Shown here: positions 29,268-37,072 of the stretch, piece by piece | How positions within the stretch are numbered: the first letter of the stretch is position 1 | Layout of the letters: every line of letters starts with the position of its first letter | NCBI RefSeq assembly: GCF_000422965.1 | Contig: NZ_AUHB01000001.1 | Location: 558,001-622,000, forward strand | Length of the DNA stretch: 64,000 nt | DNA from: Pleomorphomonas oryzae DSM 16300 | GTDB taxonomy: Bacteria; Pseudomonadota; Alphaproteobacteria; Rhizobiales; Pleomorphomonadaceae | Direction: 5' to 3' | Program-made: the position numbers and the translations under genes | The notes under the pieces: generated by a model | Seen by the model: only the letters and a program-made list of their open reading frames with translations | What the model was told of the DNA's origin: nothing | The model's database searches: none

Positions 29268-30035
29268 ATGCGTCCAGTTTCCCGTGAAGACGCTGACCGT
29301 CTCGATGCCATCCGGCGTGCTAATCAACGGCGGCGCGTTTCGGTCGTCGAGGCTTTCGATCTCACCCCACATATGCGGCGGGTCGTCTTTAGGGAGCTGG
29401 AGCCTTCCGCGTGTGAGCCGGCGCGCCCGGCCGAGTGGATCAAGCTGCATGTGCCGACTTGCGGCCAAGGCAAGAAGCACGGCCGGGCCTACACCATTCG
29501 TGAGCGGAGAGAGGGACAGCTCTCGATCGACATGGCGCTGCACGGCGGCCTTTGCGCCAGTTGGGCGCGGCGGGCCCGCCCTGGCGACTTGGCGGAAGTC
29601 TCCGGACCGCGGCCGGGGTGCAAGCTGGCCTGGCCACCGGGCAACGTAGTTCTGGGGGTCGACGAAACCGGTCTTTCCGCAGTCGCCAGCATCCTCGCCA
29701 ACCTGCCACGCCAAACACGGGGCATCGTTTGGCTGGAGGTACCCGATGCCAGAGACATTCAGCACATCGAAGCTCCGCCCGCCGTCTCAGTGCGCTTTCT
29801 GCCTCGCAAGATGACGCCGCAGGGACAGCTGTTAATTCAGGCCATGCGCGAGGCACCGGTTTCGCCGGCCGCAGCGGTCTGGGTGGCGGCGGAACGCGCC
29901 GCCGCGCTGGAGTTGCGCGAACACTTCGAAACCATGCTACCCCGCGAGCGGGTCCACACCTCCGGTTATTGGCGCATGCCGTTCAGCCAGTCTGGAGATT
30001 CGAGTGCTTTCTCCGCAAAGACGAGGGCAGCATGA
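29268..30035 (+). CDS. siderophore-interacting protein (flavin ferric reductase)
   Basis: 255 residues. FDLTPHMRRVVF and then GRAYTIRERREGQLSIDMALHG are the FAD-binding barrel motif (RxYT) of the SIP family, followed by GPRPG and a C-terminal NAD(P)H-like domain (WVAAERAAALELREHF) and the SGYWR end. Such cytosolic enzymes reduce ferric siderophores to release iron. The ATG at 29268 follows GGGAGG. Its end overlaps the iron permease-like gene by four bases (ATGA), giving a two-gene unit. Confidence 0.88.
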   Translation: MRPVSREDADRLDAIRRANQRRRVSVVEAFDLTPHMRRVVFRELEPSACEPARPAEWIKLHVPTCGQGKKHGRAYTIRERREGQLSIDMALHGGLCASWARRARPGDLAEVSGPRPGCKLAWPPGNVVLGVDETGLSAVASILANLPRQTRGIVWLEVPDARDIQHIEAPPAVSVRFLPRKMTPQGQLLIQAMREAPVSPAAAVWVAAERAAALELREHFETMLPRERVHTSGYWRMPFSQSGDSSAFSAKTRAA

Positions 30036-30442
30036 GCCGTACTAATCCTTCGGGCTCGTTTTCCCGGATCGCATCGGCGCTTTCCGAGTGGTCGGGGCGG
30101 CCGATGACCTTCGCCCTGGCGCTGACTCTGATACTCCTTTGGGCAATCGCCGGCCCGTTCCTCGGCTTCTCGTCGGTTTGGCAGCTCGTCATCAACACGC
30201 TGACGACCGTCGTCACCTTCCTGATGGTGTTCATGCTGCAGAATTCTCAGAACCGCGACGGCAAGGCGCTGCAGGCCAAGCTCGACGAGCTCATTCGCAG
30301 TTCGAAAGCGCGCAATACATTCGTCGGCATCGAGAAGCTCGATGAGGAAACGCTTCACGAGGTTTGCGCCACTCTGCCGGACCCGACGAAGGCGGACAGC
30401 GAAGCGGCGATGCTCGACGCCGGCTTCGCCAAATCCAGCTGA
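30032..30442 (+). CDS. low-affinity iron permease family membrane protein
   Basis: 136 residues. SRIASALSEWSGRPMTFALAL, two membrane helices (about 25-45 and 50-72) and the conserved FLMVFMLQNSQNRDGKALQAKLDEL match the Iron_permease family (PF04120), whose best known member is a yeast low-affinity Fe(II) carrier; bacterial members are uncharacterised. The start overlaps the SIP stop, supporting translational coupling and a shared role in iron handling under stress. Confidence 0.85.
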   Translation: MSRTNPSGSFSRIASALSEWSGRPMTFALALTLILLWAIAGPFLGFSSVWQLVINTLTTVVTFLMVFMLQNSQNRDGKALQAKLDELIRSSKARNTFVGIEKLDEETLHEVCATLPDPTKADSEAAMLDAGFAKSS

Positions 30443-30458
30443 GGCCGGCGTGGCAACG

Positions 30459-31871
30459 TCAAGGCTGCTCGGCAATGCCACGCTGGCGCAGCCAATCCCG
30501 CATTTCAGAGATTTCGTGCGTCTGCGCATCGATGATCTCGCGGGCGAAATGCTGGTTCTGCGGGTCCTTGCCGAACTTGAGGACCGTTTCGGCCATATCG
30601 ATCGCTCCCTGATGATGCGGGATCATGCCGCGCACGAAAGCGGTATCGGGATCCGGGTCGGCGATGCCGTTCATCATCGGGCCATGCATGCGATCCATGG
30701 CGGCGCGATAGGCGGCCTCGGCAGTTGCCGCGTTGGAAACGCCGTCGGTCGTACCCGTGGCGTCGTGGGGATGCTCGGCATTCGGCGTATGCGTCAGATG
30801 CTCGACCGGTGCCGTTCCGACCCTGCCCTCAGCCCCGTAAATGGCAATGTGCAGCCCCCAGTATCCCGTCACGAAGATCACCAGCGCCGCCGCCAAGCCG
30901 GCCGGCACGCCGACGAGCGCCTTCTTGGCCGCCGGCAGGAAATGAACCTCGCGGGTACGGTCGGCGGCAATGGCGACGATGATCGCCATGATCAGCGCGT
31001 GACCGATCAGGTCGATACGGCCGAAGGGATAGACCGCGGCGTTGAAGATGACGAACAGGGCGATGGCCGACAGGCGGCGCACCAGCGGCGTCCAGATCAG
31101 GCCGAAGCCCATGGTGAACTCGGCGACACCGGCCATGGGAATGAAGACGTCTCGCGGCATGCCGAAGGTCAGGAAGGGCTTTTCCACGACCAGCGGGTAG
31201 AACCAATCGGGATAGGCGAACTTCTCAAGGCTCGACCACATCAAGGCGATGGCGACGCCCCAGCGCAGCACCTCGAAGCGGCGCGCCCGCCATTCCGGGT
31301 TCGGCAGCGCCTCGAGCACCAGATAGCCGGCAACGCCGACGCCGAGCGCCAGATAGTCCAGAAGGTGGAAGATGTCATAGTCACGCAACGCCAAGAGCCA
31401 GAGGCCGATGATGCCGGCGGCGGCAAGCGGCTGGGTGCGGCGCGAGAAGATCAGCGCGGCGATCAGCAGCTGCATCCACGACACCCACTCGGCCGGCGTC
31501 TTGAGATCGGGCGTCAGGTAGACACCGCCGGTGGCGAAGATGGCGACGAAGAAGGCGCCGATGACCACGCGGACGAAATCATCGAGCCGCGGCCAAAGCG
31601 GGCCGGTGGCCGTGTCGAGGCCACGGAGGATCACTTCACCGGCTGGCGACCGCTCGATGAGGCGGGTGGCGAGGAAGAACACCAGAACGAGGACGATGCC
31701 GGTCCAGAACCAGGTGTTATGCAGCGTTGCTGCCACCGGCTGCGGCGGCGCGCCGACGATGAAGGGTGCAAACCATTTAACGTGGGCAGCGGCGGGCGAG
31801 ATGGCGAGCATGGGCGACGCGACGGCGCCGAACAGGGGGACAAGGATCTTAGCGGGAAATGACGGTCTCAT
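30459..31871 (-). CDS. DoxX-like membrane protein fused to a DUF305 domain
   Basis: 470 residues. A signal-like segment (1-29) precedes about ten membrane helices with a DoxX-like pattern (residues 60-340, for example FEVLRWGVAIALMWSSLEKF and FGMPRDVFIPMAGVAEF). After a His-rich linker (HTPNAEHPHDA) the C terminus (380-470) is a DUF305 domain: MHGPMM, FVRGMIPHHQGAIDMA, and HEISEMRDWL, a ferritin-like Met/His-rich fold often tied to copper or other metals. Separate genes are usual; the fusion is unusual. A palindrome resembling iron-responsive boxes lies 202 bases upstream. The gene converges on the iron pair with only 16 bases between stops. Confidence 0.82.
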   Translation of the reverse strand: MRPSFPAKILVPLFGAVASPMLAISPAAAHVKWFAPFIVGAPPQPVAATLHNTWFWTGIVLVLVFFLATRLIERSPAGEVILRGLDTATGPLWPRLDDFVRVVIGAFFVAIFATGGVYLTPDLKTPAEWVSWMQLLIAALIFSRRTQPLAAAGIIGLWLLALRDYDIFHLLDYLALGVGVAGYLVLEALPNPEWRARRFEVLRWGVAIALMWSSLEKFAYPDWFYPLVVEKPFLTFGMPRDVFIPMAGVAEFTMGFGLIWTPLVRRLSAIALFVIFNAAVYPFGRIDLIGHALIMAIIVAIAADRTREVHFLPAAKKALVGVPAGLAAALVIFVTGYWGLHIAIYGAEGRVGTAPVEHLTHTPNAEHPHDATGTTDGVSNAATAEAAYRAAMDRMHGPMMNGIADPDPDTAFVRGMIPHHQGAIDMAETVLKFGKDPQNQHFAREIIDAQTHEISEMRDWLRQRGIAEQP

Positions 31872-32072
31872 CGCGGCTCTCCATCAACGCTGGGGCACTC
31901 GCTTGACGACCAGATGTTTCAATCTGGTCGGCGAATGCTCTCGGGCTCGCGCCTTCCAGCGATCCGGCTGACCGAAATGCCTGTTGCTTACGGATCGCCA
32001 CAGGCTCAATCCAGCCTGAGCACGGTCACGGAAATCAACGAACGCTGCCCGTGCCTCGACTTATCATAAATA

Positions 32073-32087
32073 TGAGAATCATTCTCA
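32073..32087. promoter_or_regulatory. iron-box-like palindrome upstream of the DoxX-DUF305 gene
   Basis: TGAGAAT-C-ATTCTCA: seven-base perfect arms. It also fits TGA-N9-TCA, the RirA box form, and the core of a Fur box. It lies 202 bases before the minus-strand start at 31871. Confidence 0.5.
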
Positions 32088-32137
32088 AGTTAGCAGTAGC
32101 CCTCACTTGATTAGAACGCTTCCTAATTGCAGGAGGC

Positions 32138-32731
32138 CTAAGTCTGGTCTGCAAGAAGGCCCGAAGCCATGGCCCGAAAGGCTTCCAACGCCTTGGGCAG
32201 CACCTCTTCGGGGCGATCGCTGGCGGCAATCCAAAGGGCGGCATTGAGGGCGGCTCCGCTGACAAGCCGCGCGGCCGCCTCCGCGTCGAGCGGCTTGACG
32301 ACGCCCTGTTCGATGAGCCGCTCCATCGCCTGCCTAGTGACCTGCAGACAGCGACTCTGGCTTGGCCATTGCGAGGGATCGCCCAGGACCGCCGGACCAT
32401 CGAGGAGAACGATGCGCTGGACTTCGGGATCGAGAGCCATCTCGATATAGGCGTCCCCCTCGGCAAGCATGGCTTGCCAGTCGTCGCTCTCCCGAGCGCC
32501 GATCTCCTGGGCGCGCGAGGCCATCTCCGAGTCGATCTGGTCGACGACGGCGGCCAGCAGCCCGCGCTTGTCGCCGAAGTTATGATAGAGCGCGCCGCGC
32601 GTCAGGCCGACGCTGGCCGTCAGCTCGTCCATCGAAGCGGCGGAATAGCCTTTTTCGGCAAAAGCCTTCCGCGCCGCCACGATCAGCTTGGCGCGGTTCT
32701 CCTCCATGGTTTCCAAACGTCGCTTGGCCAT
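32138..32731 (-). CDS. TetR family transcriptional regulator
   Basis: 197 residues. The N-terminal helix-turn-helix (KAFAEKGYSAASMDELTASVG, then LTRGALYHNFGDKRGLL) is typical of TetR. The C-terminal ligand domain (residues 70-197) has no recognisable specificity. It is divergent from a RidA gene; three copies of ATACG-N3-CGTAT fill the space between them, so it probably represses both itself and that gene. The ATG at 32731 has GAGGTGGAG before it. Confidence 0.92.
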   Translation of the reverse strand: MAKRRLETMEENRAKLIVAARKAFAEKGYSAASMDELTASVGLTRGALYHNFGDKRGLLAAVVDQIDSEMASRAQEIGARESDDWQAMLAEGDAYIEMALDPEVQRIVLLDGPAVLGDPSQWPSQSRCLQVTRQAMERLIEQGVVKPLDAEAAARLVSGAALNAALWIAASDRPEEVLPKALEAFRAMASGLLADQT

Positions 32732-32750
32732 CGTCTCCACCTCAATTCAC

Positions 32751-32814
32751 ATACGTTCCGTATATGAACTTGACATACGATGCGTATATGACTTAACTCA
32801 CATACGCATCGTAT
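32751..32814. promoter_or_regulatory. three operator-like repeats between tetR and ridA
   Basis: ATACG-TTC-CGTAT at 32751-32763, ATACG-ATG-CGTAT at 32775-32787 and ATACG-CAT-CGTAT at 32802-32814. Start-to-start spacing is 24 and 27 bases. All arms are perfect. Confidence 0.85.
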
Positions 32815-32891
32815 ATCAAACGAAGCAACGCGAGAAGCTCTCCAGCCGCCGGCGAGCCTTGCAAACCCCAGCCATCCATGGAGAGATCGAA

Positions 32892-33296
32892 ATGGCCCAG
32901 CGCGACGCCGTCTTCCCCGCCAACAGACACGCCCTCTACGAAGAGCATGGCTATTCCGCCGCGATCCGCACGGGCGACCTGCTGTTCGTCTCCGGACAGG
33001 TCGGCAGCCGCTCGGATGGCTCGCCCGAGCCGGATTTTCACCGACAGGTCGAACTGGCCTTCGAAAACCTTGGCGCAACACTGGCAGCGGCGGGCTGCAC
33101 CTTCGACGACATCGTCGACGTGACGACCTTTCACACCGACCCGGAAAACCAGTTCGGAGCGATCATGGCCGTCAAGCAGCAGATCTTCAGCGAGCGCCCC
33201 TACCCCAACTGGACGGCCGTCGGCGTGACCTGGCTGGCCGGCTTCGATTTCGAGATCAAGGTGATCGCGCGGATTCCCGCTGCGGCAGAGGCGTGA
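32892..33296 (+). CDS. RidA family protein (enamine/imine deaminase-like)
   Basis: 134 residues, the normal length of the YjgF/YER057c/UK114 family. GDLLFVSGQVGSRSDGS near residue 30, the DDIVDVTTFHTD region and YPNWTAVGVTWLAG carry the conserved core; the usual catalytic arginine position at about residue 105 seems replaced (FSERPYPNWTAVGV lacks the R-x-x-V pattern), so it may be a non-deaminase subgroup member. It lies behind three TetR-type operators and is probably induced by the TetR ligand. Confidence 0.88.
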   Translation: MAQRDAVFPANRHALYEEHGYSAAIRTGDLLFVSGQVGSRSDGSPEPDFHRQVELAFENLGATLAAAGCTFDDIVDVTTFHTDPENQFGAIMAVKQQIFSERPYPNWTAVGVTWLAGFDFEIKVIARIPAAAEA

Positions 33297-33459
33297 CGCC
33301 TAGCGCACCGGGTATTTCGGGGCCGCCCGAGCGCCCCGCTTTTCCGATCGCTAGCTGGCCGAGGAAAAAAACACATCGGTGGCAGAAATGCGCGAACGGG
33401 TTCCTTCCGCACCGGTTGATCGGAAGGCACCCACTTCCCGACGCGGACGATAACTCCTA

Positions 33460-33822
33460 TCACTCGATTATATCCCCGCGTTTCCTCCTGACAGTCCGGG
33501 TAGCAAGTTCGTATTCAAAAGACTGTGGTCTACGCATCCATTCCCGGCGGGCCTGCGGATCCCCATCTCGCGCGAACGTCTCTGAAAACCTGAGAGCGTC
33601 CTTATAGCAAGGACCATCAATCAAGGCCTTTCCAACGGTTCCCGCATCGGAGCGACCGTCATCAAAAGATGCTTGGTTACGAGCTACGCACAAGACAAGC
33701 TGGCGCCCTAGTTCCCTCTGCTCCGGGGTACCCGGGTGTTCTGTACCATCTGACGGCGTTGTGTTCGTCACGCAAGACGCCGCCAACAACGAAATTCCTA
33801 CAACAGCCAATACAACGCGCAT
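33460..33822 (-). CDS. small hypothetical lipoprotein
   Basis: 120 residues. MRVVLAVVGISLLAASC is a lipoprotein signal with cysteine 17 as lipid site, though the box (AAS-C) is not ideal. Two more cysteines (LVLCVARN and GPCYKDA) could form a disulfide. I do not recognise the family. GAGGGGGG before the ATG at 33822 supports translation. It is isolated, and its base composition is lower in GC than the neighbours. Confidence 0.5.
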   Translation of the reverse strand: MRVVLAVVGISLLAASCVTNTTPSDGTEHPGTPEQRELGRQLVLCVARNQASFDDGRSDAGTVGKALIDGPCYKDALRFSETFARDGDPQARREWMRRPQSFEYELATRTVRRKRGDIIE

Positions 33823-33890
33823 TCCACCCCCCTCAGGTCCACACAACCATAGCGCAAGACTAGCTGACGGTCATTGAGGTTTACTGCGGC

Positions 33891-34166
33891 TCAACACTTC
33901 CGCTCTCTGAACGCGCACGGCATCTCAAACCGGCCAGCCCATATCCCTAGGCGCGCGGCTTGCGCCTTCTCCTGCTCGTCGGCATATCGGCCCTTACTGT
34001 ACCTAGGCCAGTTGACCGCATAGCCGTTGGCAACAAGCCAGCGGTTGACATCAGCACCGTCAGCCCGGCGGCAAACCGCAACAACGCGCTCGTAGCTCCT
34101 GCCCGTCGGGCTGCATCTGGTCGGCATGGAAGCATCCAGAAACGTGGTATGAGCGTTGGTGCCCAC
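33891..34166 (-). pseudogene. C-terminal fragment of a thermonuclease (SNase-like) protein
   Basis: The frame gives TGRSYERVVAVC and then VNRWLVANGYAVNWPRYSKG and AQAARLGIWAGRF, the second half of staphylococcal-nuclease-like proteins of alphaproteobacteria. The first half, with the catalytic arginine and the calcium site, is missing; codons upstream do not match in any frame. It lies 160 bases from the 3' end of tRNA-Phe, a common insertion place for mobile DNA, so it may be a leftover of an old element. Confidence 0.6.
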
Positions 34167-34323
34167 TCACCCGCAGCGATATCGCTTACCTGCTCCTTTG
34201 GATGAAGCGCCCAGCCGCGCATGGTTGCCCTGAACCAAATTCCAAAAGGTGGAGCGAAAGGTGGAACGATTAGGCCCAGGTGACGCCTAAGTTCTTGCCT
34301 TATAAAAAAATCCTGTTGGAGAA

Positions 34324-34399
34324 TGGTGCCTGAGGGCGGAATTGAACCACCGACACTACGATTTTCAGTCGCATGCTCTACCAACTGAGCTACTCAGGC
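34324..34399 (-). tRNA. tRNA-Phe (GAA)
   Basis: On the minus strand the molecule starts GCCTGAG and ends CTCAGGC-A-CCA, with D arm GCTC...GAGC, anticodon stem TGCGA/TCGTA (G-T pair accepted), loop CTGAAAA with anticodon GAA, and T arm GGTGG-TTCAATT-CCGCC. The CCA end is encoded. 76 bases. Confidence 0.95.
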
Positions 34400-34587
34400 A
34401 CTTGCCGCGATCCACTGGGCGTTTGGTTGCGTCCAACGGCGAAGCACGGGCCTTATAGATAGTCCGCGCGGACCTGTCCAGTGGGTTTGGCCGGAAAAAT
34501 GAACTACGCCGGCAAGGTTAGGAAAGGCGAGCTATTTCAAGGGGGAAGGCCACCCCGCCCCAAGCGGGTCTTCCGGCCTTGGGTGGC

Positions 34588-34773
34588 TCAGTTGCGCTCG
34601 TCGCTCTCGTCGGGTGGCGGCAGATCGTCGTCTTCGACGACGGGGATCGAGTAGGCGCCCTTCAGCCACCTGTTGAGGTCCACGTCCTTGCAGCGCTTGC
34701 TGCAGAACGGGGTGAAGATCGGATCGGTTGGTTCGCCGCAATTGGGGCAGCGGCTGCTTTTGGGCGCGACCAT
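34588..34773 (-). CDS. yacG: DNA gyrase inhibitor YacG
   Basis: 61 residues, zinc-binding. CPNCGEP and FCSKRCKDVDLNRWL hold the four cysteines and the conserved region of YacG, which blocks gyrase in E. coli. The C terminus is acidic and proline-rich (DDDLPPPDESDE). It overlaps the maf stop by one base (TGATG), so it is translated together with maf. Confidence 0.93.
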   Translation of the reverse strand: MVAPKSSRCPNCGEPTDPIFTPFCSKRCKDVDLNRWLKGAYSIPVVEDDDLPPPDESDERN

Positions 34774-35402
34774 CAGGCGAGTGCTCCATCGGTCCAGCGC
34801 GCCCGCACGGGATAGCGGGCGGATTCGAGCAGGTTGGCGGTCTCATGCAGCGGCAGGCCGACCACCGAGGAATAGGAGCCGGACACCGAGGCGACGAAGG
34901 CGCCGGCAAAACCCTGGACGGCATAGCCGCCGGCCTTGCCCTGCCATTCGCCGGAGGCGAGATAGTCGGCCATTTCCTGGGACGACAGACGCTTGAAGCG
35001 GATGCGCGTCTCGACCAGCTTTTCCCTGAGGCCGGAGGGCGTGGCGAGCGCCAGGCCAGTAAAGACGCGATGCGTCCGGCCGGACAGCAGCGCGATGCAG
35101 CCTTCCGCATCGGCGAAGGTCTCGGCCTTCGGCAGGATGCGACGGCCGACGGCCACCACCGTGTCGGCGGCGAGCACCAGCACGTCGCGCCCCGGATAGT
35201 CCTGGAGCGGCACGCGGTGGGCGGCCACCTCGGCTTTGGCACGGGCGAGACGACGGGCGAGGCGGCGCGGCAGTTCGGCGCGGCCGGGGGTCTCGTCGAC
35301 GTCGGCCGGCAACAGCAGGTCGGGCGCGATACCGAGCTGGTTCAGCAGAGCCACGCGGCGCGGGCTCGCAGATGCCAGAACCAGGACGGGACGATTGGTC
35401 AT
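34773..35402 (-). CDS. maf: Maf family nucleoside-triphosphate pyrophosphatase
   Basis: 209 residues. [18 protein letters not shown] at the start is the Maf signature; [20 protein letters not shown] follows with the catalytic aspartate. Maf proteins hydrolyse dTTP, UTP or modified nucleotides and were first linked to septum formation. It sits between infA and yacG, the normal order in Hyphomicrobiales. Confidence 0.94.
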   Translation of the reverse strand: MTNRPVLVLASASPRRVALLNQLGIAPDLLLPADVDETPGRAELPRRLARRLARAKAEVAAHRVPLQDYPGRDVLVLAADTVVAVGRRILPKAETFADAEGCIALLSGRTHRVFTGLALATPSGLREKLVETRIRFKRLSSQEMADYLASGEWQGKAGGYAVQGFAGAFVASVSGSYSSVVGLPLHETANLLESARYPVRARWTDGALA

Positions 35403-35481
35403 CAGCTCACCTTCGGTGGCTTGGAGACAGCCGCCCGCCTCCCGGATCGAGCCGGGGCGGTTCGCCGCCTCCTCACGCCGC

Positions 35482-35700
35482 TCACTTGAAGCGATAGGTG
35501 ATGCGGCCCTTGGTCAGATCGTAGGGCGTCATCTCGACCAGCACCTTGTCACCGGCCAGAACGCGGATGCGGTTCTTGCGCATGCGGCCGGCGGTGTGAG
35601 CGATGATTTCATGGTCGTTCTCGAGACGAACGCGGAAAGTCGCGTTGGGCAGAAGTTCCGAGACGACGCCTGGAAACTCCAGGACTTCTTCCTTGGTCAT
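35482..35700 (-). CDS. infA: translation initiation factor IF-1
   Basis: 72 residues, the standard length. [20 protein letters not shown] and [18 protein letters not shown] are the invariant OB-fold parts. IF-1 sits in the ribosomal A site during initiation. Placed before maf with 79 bases between, and after the phosphatase gene. Confidence 0.98.
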   Translation of the reverse strand: MTKEEVLEFPGVVSELLPNATFRVRLENDHEIIAHTAGRMRKNRIRVLAGDKVLVEMTPYDLTKGRITYRFK

Positions 35701-35833
35701 GCGGGCATTGATCCGTTTTCGGGAATTGGTGGCGGATAACTATCCGAAATGCGCCGCAAAATAAACCACCTCGGCCGAAAAACGCTCAGAAAAGCGAGCA
35801 GATAACCGGTGACGAGGGTCGATGACGCATCGA

Positions 35834-36349
35834 TCAGCGGTTCTCGGCCGCCGCCCCCTCCTCGATCACGCCTTCCCGGCGCGGCTCGAAGGACGGCTTC
35901 CAGGCGAGTCGGGCCTTGATCCGAGCCATCAATTGGTCGCGGACGGCGCGATATTCGTCGAGAATGCGCTCGCGCGAACCGGTCGCCAGCGTCGGATCGG
36001 CGGTGGGCCAGTATTCGGCTTCGACGGAATTGTAACGCGTGTATTCGAGGGCCTTGTGATAGGCATCCGGGGCGAGCGAGATGATGAGGTCGAAGTTACT
36101 GTCCTCGAGATCTTCGAAGGTCTGCGGACGGTGGCGGGAGATGTCGAGGCCGATCTCGTCCATCACCGTCACGGCGAAGGGATCGAGTTCGCCACGGCGG
36201 GCACCGGCGGAATCGACGAAGATCTTGCCCGGAAACAGATGACGGGCGATGGCCGCCGCCATCGGCGAGCGCACCGCATTGAACGAACAGGCAAACAGCA
36301 CCGCGCCGGGCTGCTTTCCCTCCGTTGCTGTTTCCACGTCGTCCGTCAT
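35834..36349 (-). CDS. low molecular weight phosphotyrosine phosphatase / ArsC-like protein
   Basis: 171 residues. CSFNAVRSP near residue 21 is the C-x5-R phosphate loop (C21 nucleophile), and a late WPTADPT segment with aspartate gives the general acid. The family includes tyrosine phosphatases and thioredoxin-type arsenate reductases; the latter need two more cysteines, which I do not see, so phosphatase is likelier. It follows the UPF0262 gene by 32 bases in the conserved hisD-infA neighbourhood. Confidence 0.87.
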   Translation of the reverse strand: MTDDVETATEGKQPGAVLFACSFNAVRSPMAAAIARHLFPGKIFVDSAGARRGELDPFAVTVMDEIGLDISRHRPQTFEDLEDSNFDLIISLAPDAYHKALEYTRYNSVEAEYWPTADPTLATGSRERILDEYRAVRDQLMARIKARLAWKPSFEPRREGVIEEGAAAENR

Positions 36350-36381
36350 GAGCCTCCCATCAGGCAGCCCGAGCTCCCGCT

Positions 36382-36867
36382 TCAGCCTTTCCAGTGCAAG
36401 ACGGCGATCAGCGTGAACAGGCGCCGCGCCGTCAGTTTGTCGATGACGATCTTATCCGCCAGCTTGTCGCAAAGAATCTGGGCGCCCTCGTCGTGCAGCG
36501 CCCGCCGGCCCATGTCGATCGCCTCGATCTGGCTCGGCGTCGACACCTTGATCGCCTCGTAATAGCTGTCGCAGACCAGATAATAGTCGCGGATGATCCG
36601 GCGGAAAGGGGTCAGCGACAGGATGTGGGTGGTCACCGGTTCGCCATCGGCCCGGAAGATCTGCAGCACCAGGCGGTTGGATACCAGCGACAGGCGCAGG
36701 ACGAACTCGCCGCCCGGCGCGCCCACCGGTTCGAAGGAATTCTGCTCCAGCAGATCGAAGATCGCCACCTGCCGCTCGTGATCGATTTCGCGCGAAATCT
36801 GGCCGAGTGATGCCGCGTCGAGGGTCACCGATACGAGGCGCCCGGATATACTGGCGGTGTCGGTCAC
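36382..36867 (-). CDS. UPF0262 family protein
   Basis: 161 residues. EIDHERQVAIFDLLEQNSF, LTPFRRIIRDYYLVCDSYY and DMGRRALHDEGAQIL match UPF0262, a family found next to hisD in alphaproteobacteria and without known function. The start is a GTG at 36867 behind GGAGG; no ATG is suitable and the longer frame upstream has no homology. In most relatives hisD lies directly upstream; here 4.5 kb with htpG and a chemoreceptor come between. Confidence 0.88.
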   Translation of the reverse strand: MTDTASISGRLVSVTLDAASLGQISREIDHERQVAIFDLLEQNSFEPVGAPGGEFVLRLSLVSNRLVLQIFRADGEPVTTHILSLTPFRRIIRDYYLVCDSYYEAIKVSTPSQIEAIDMGRRALHDEGAQILCDKLADKIVIDKLTARRLFTLIAVLHWKG

Positions 36868-37072
36868 GACTGTCCTCCGCAAAATGGTCGTCGAGGCATA
36901 GCACGACCATCCTGTCTCACGAAGCCAGCAAAGGTCGACCCGGACAGGAGTTTTACGCATGCCTCCGTTCACCGGCGGCTGAGCCGCCCGGCGGGCTCGG
37001 CGACGCTTGACTCCGGCCACGCCCGGCAACACATAGCGGACGCGCGCCGGCTTTCCGGCCCTTATCATTCAT

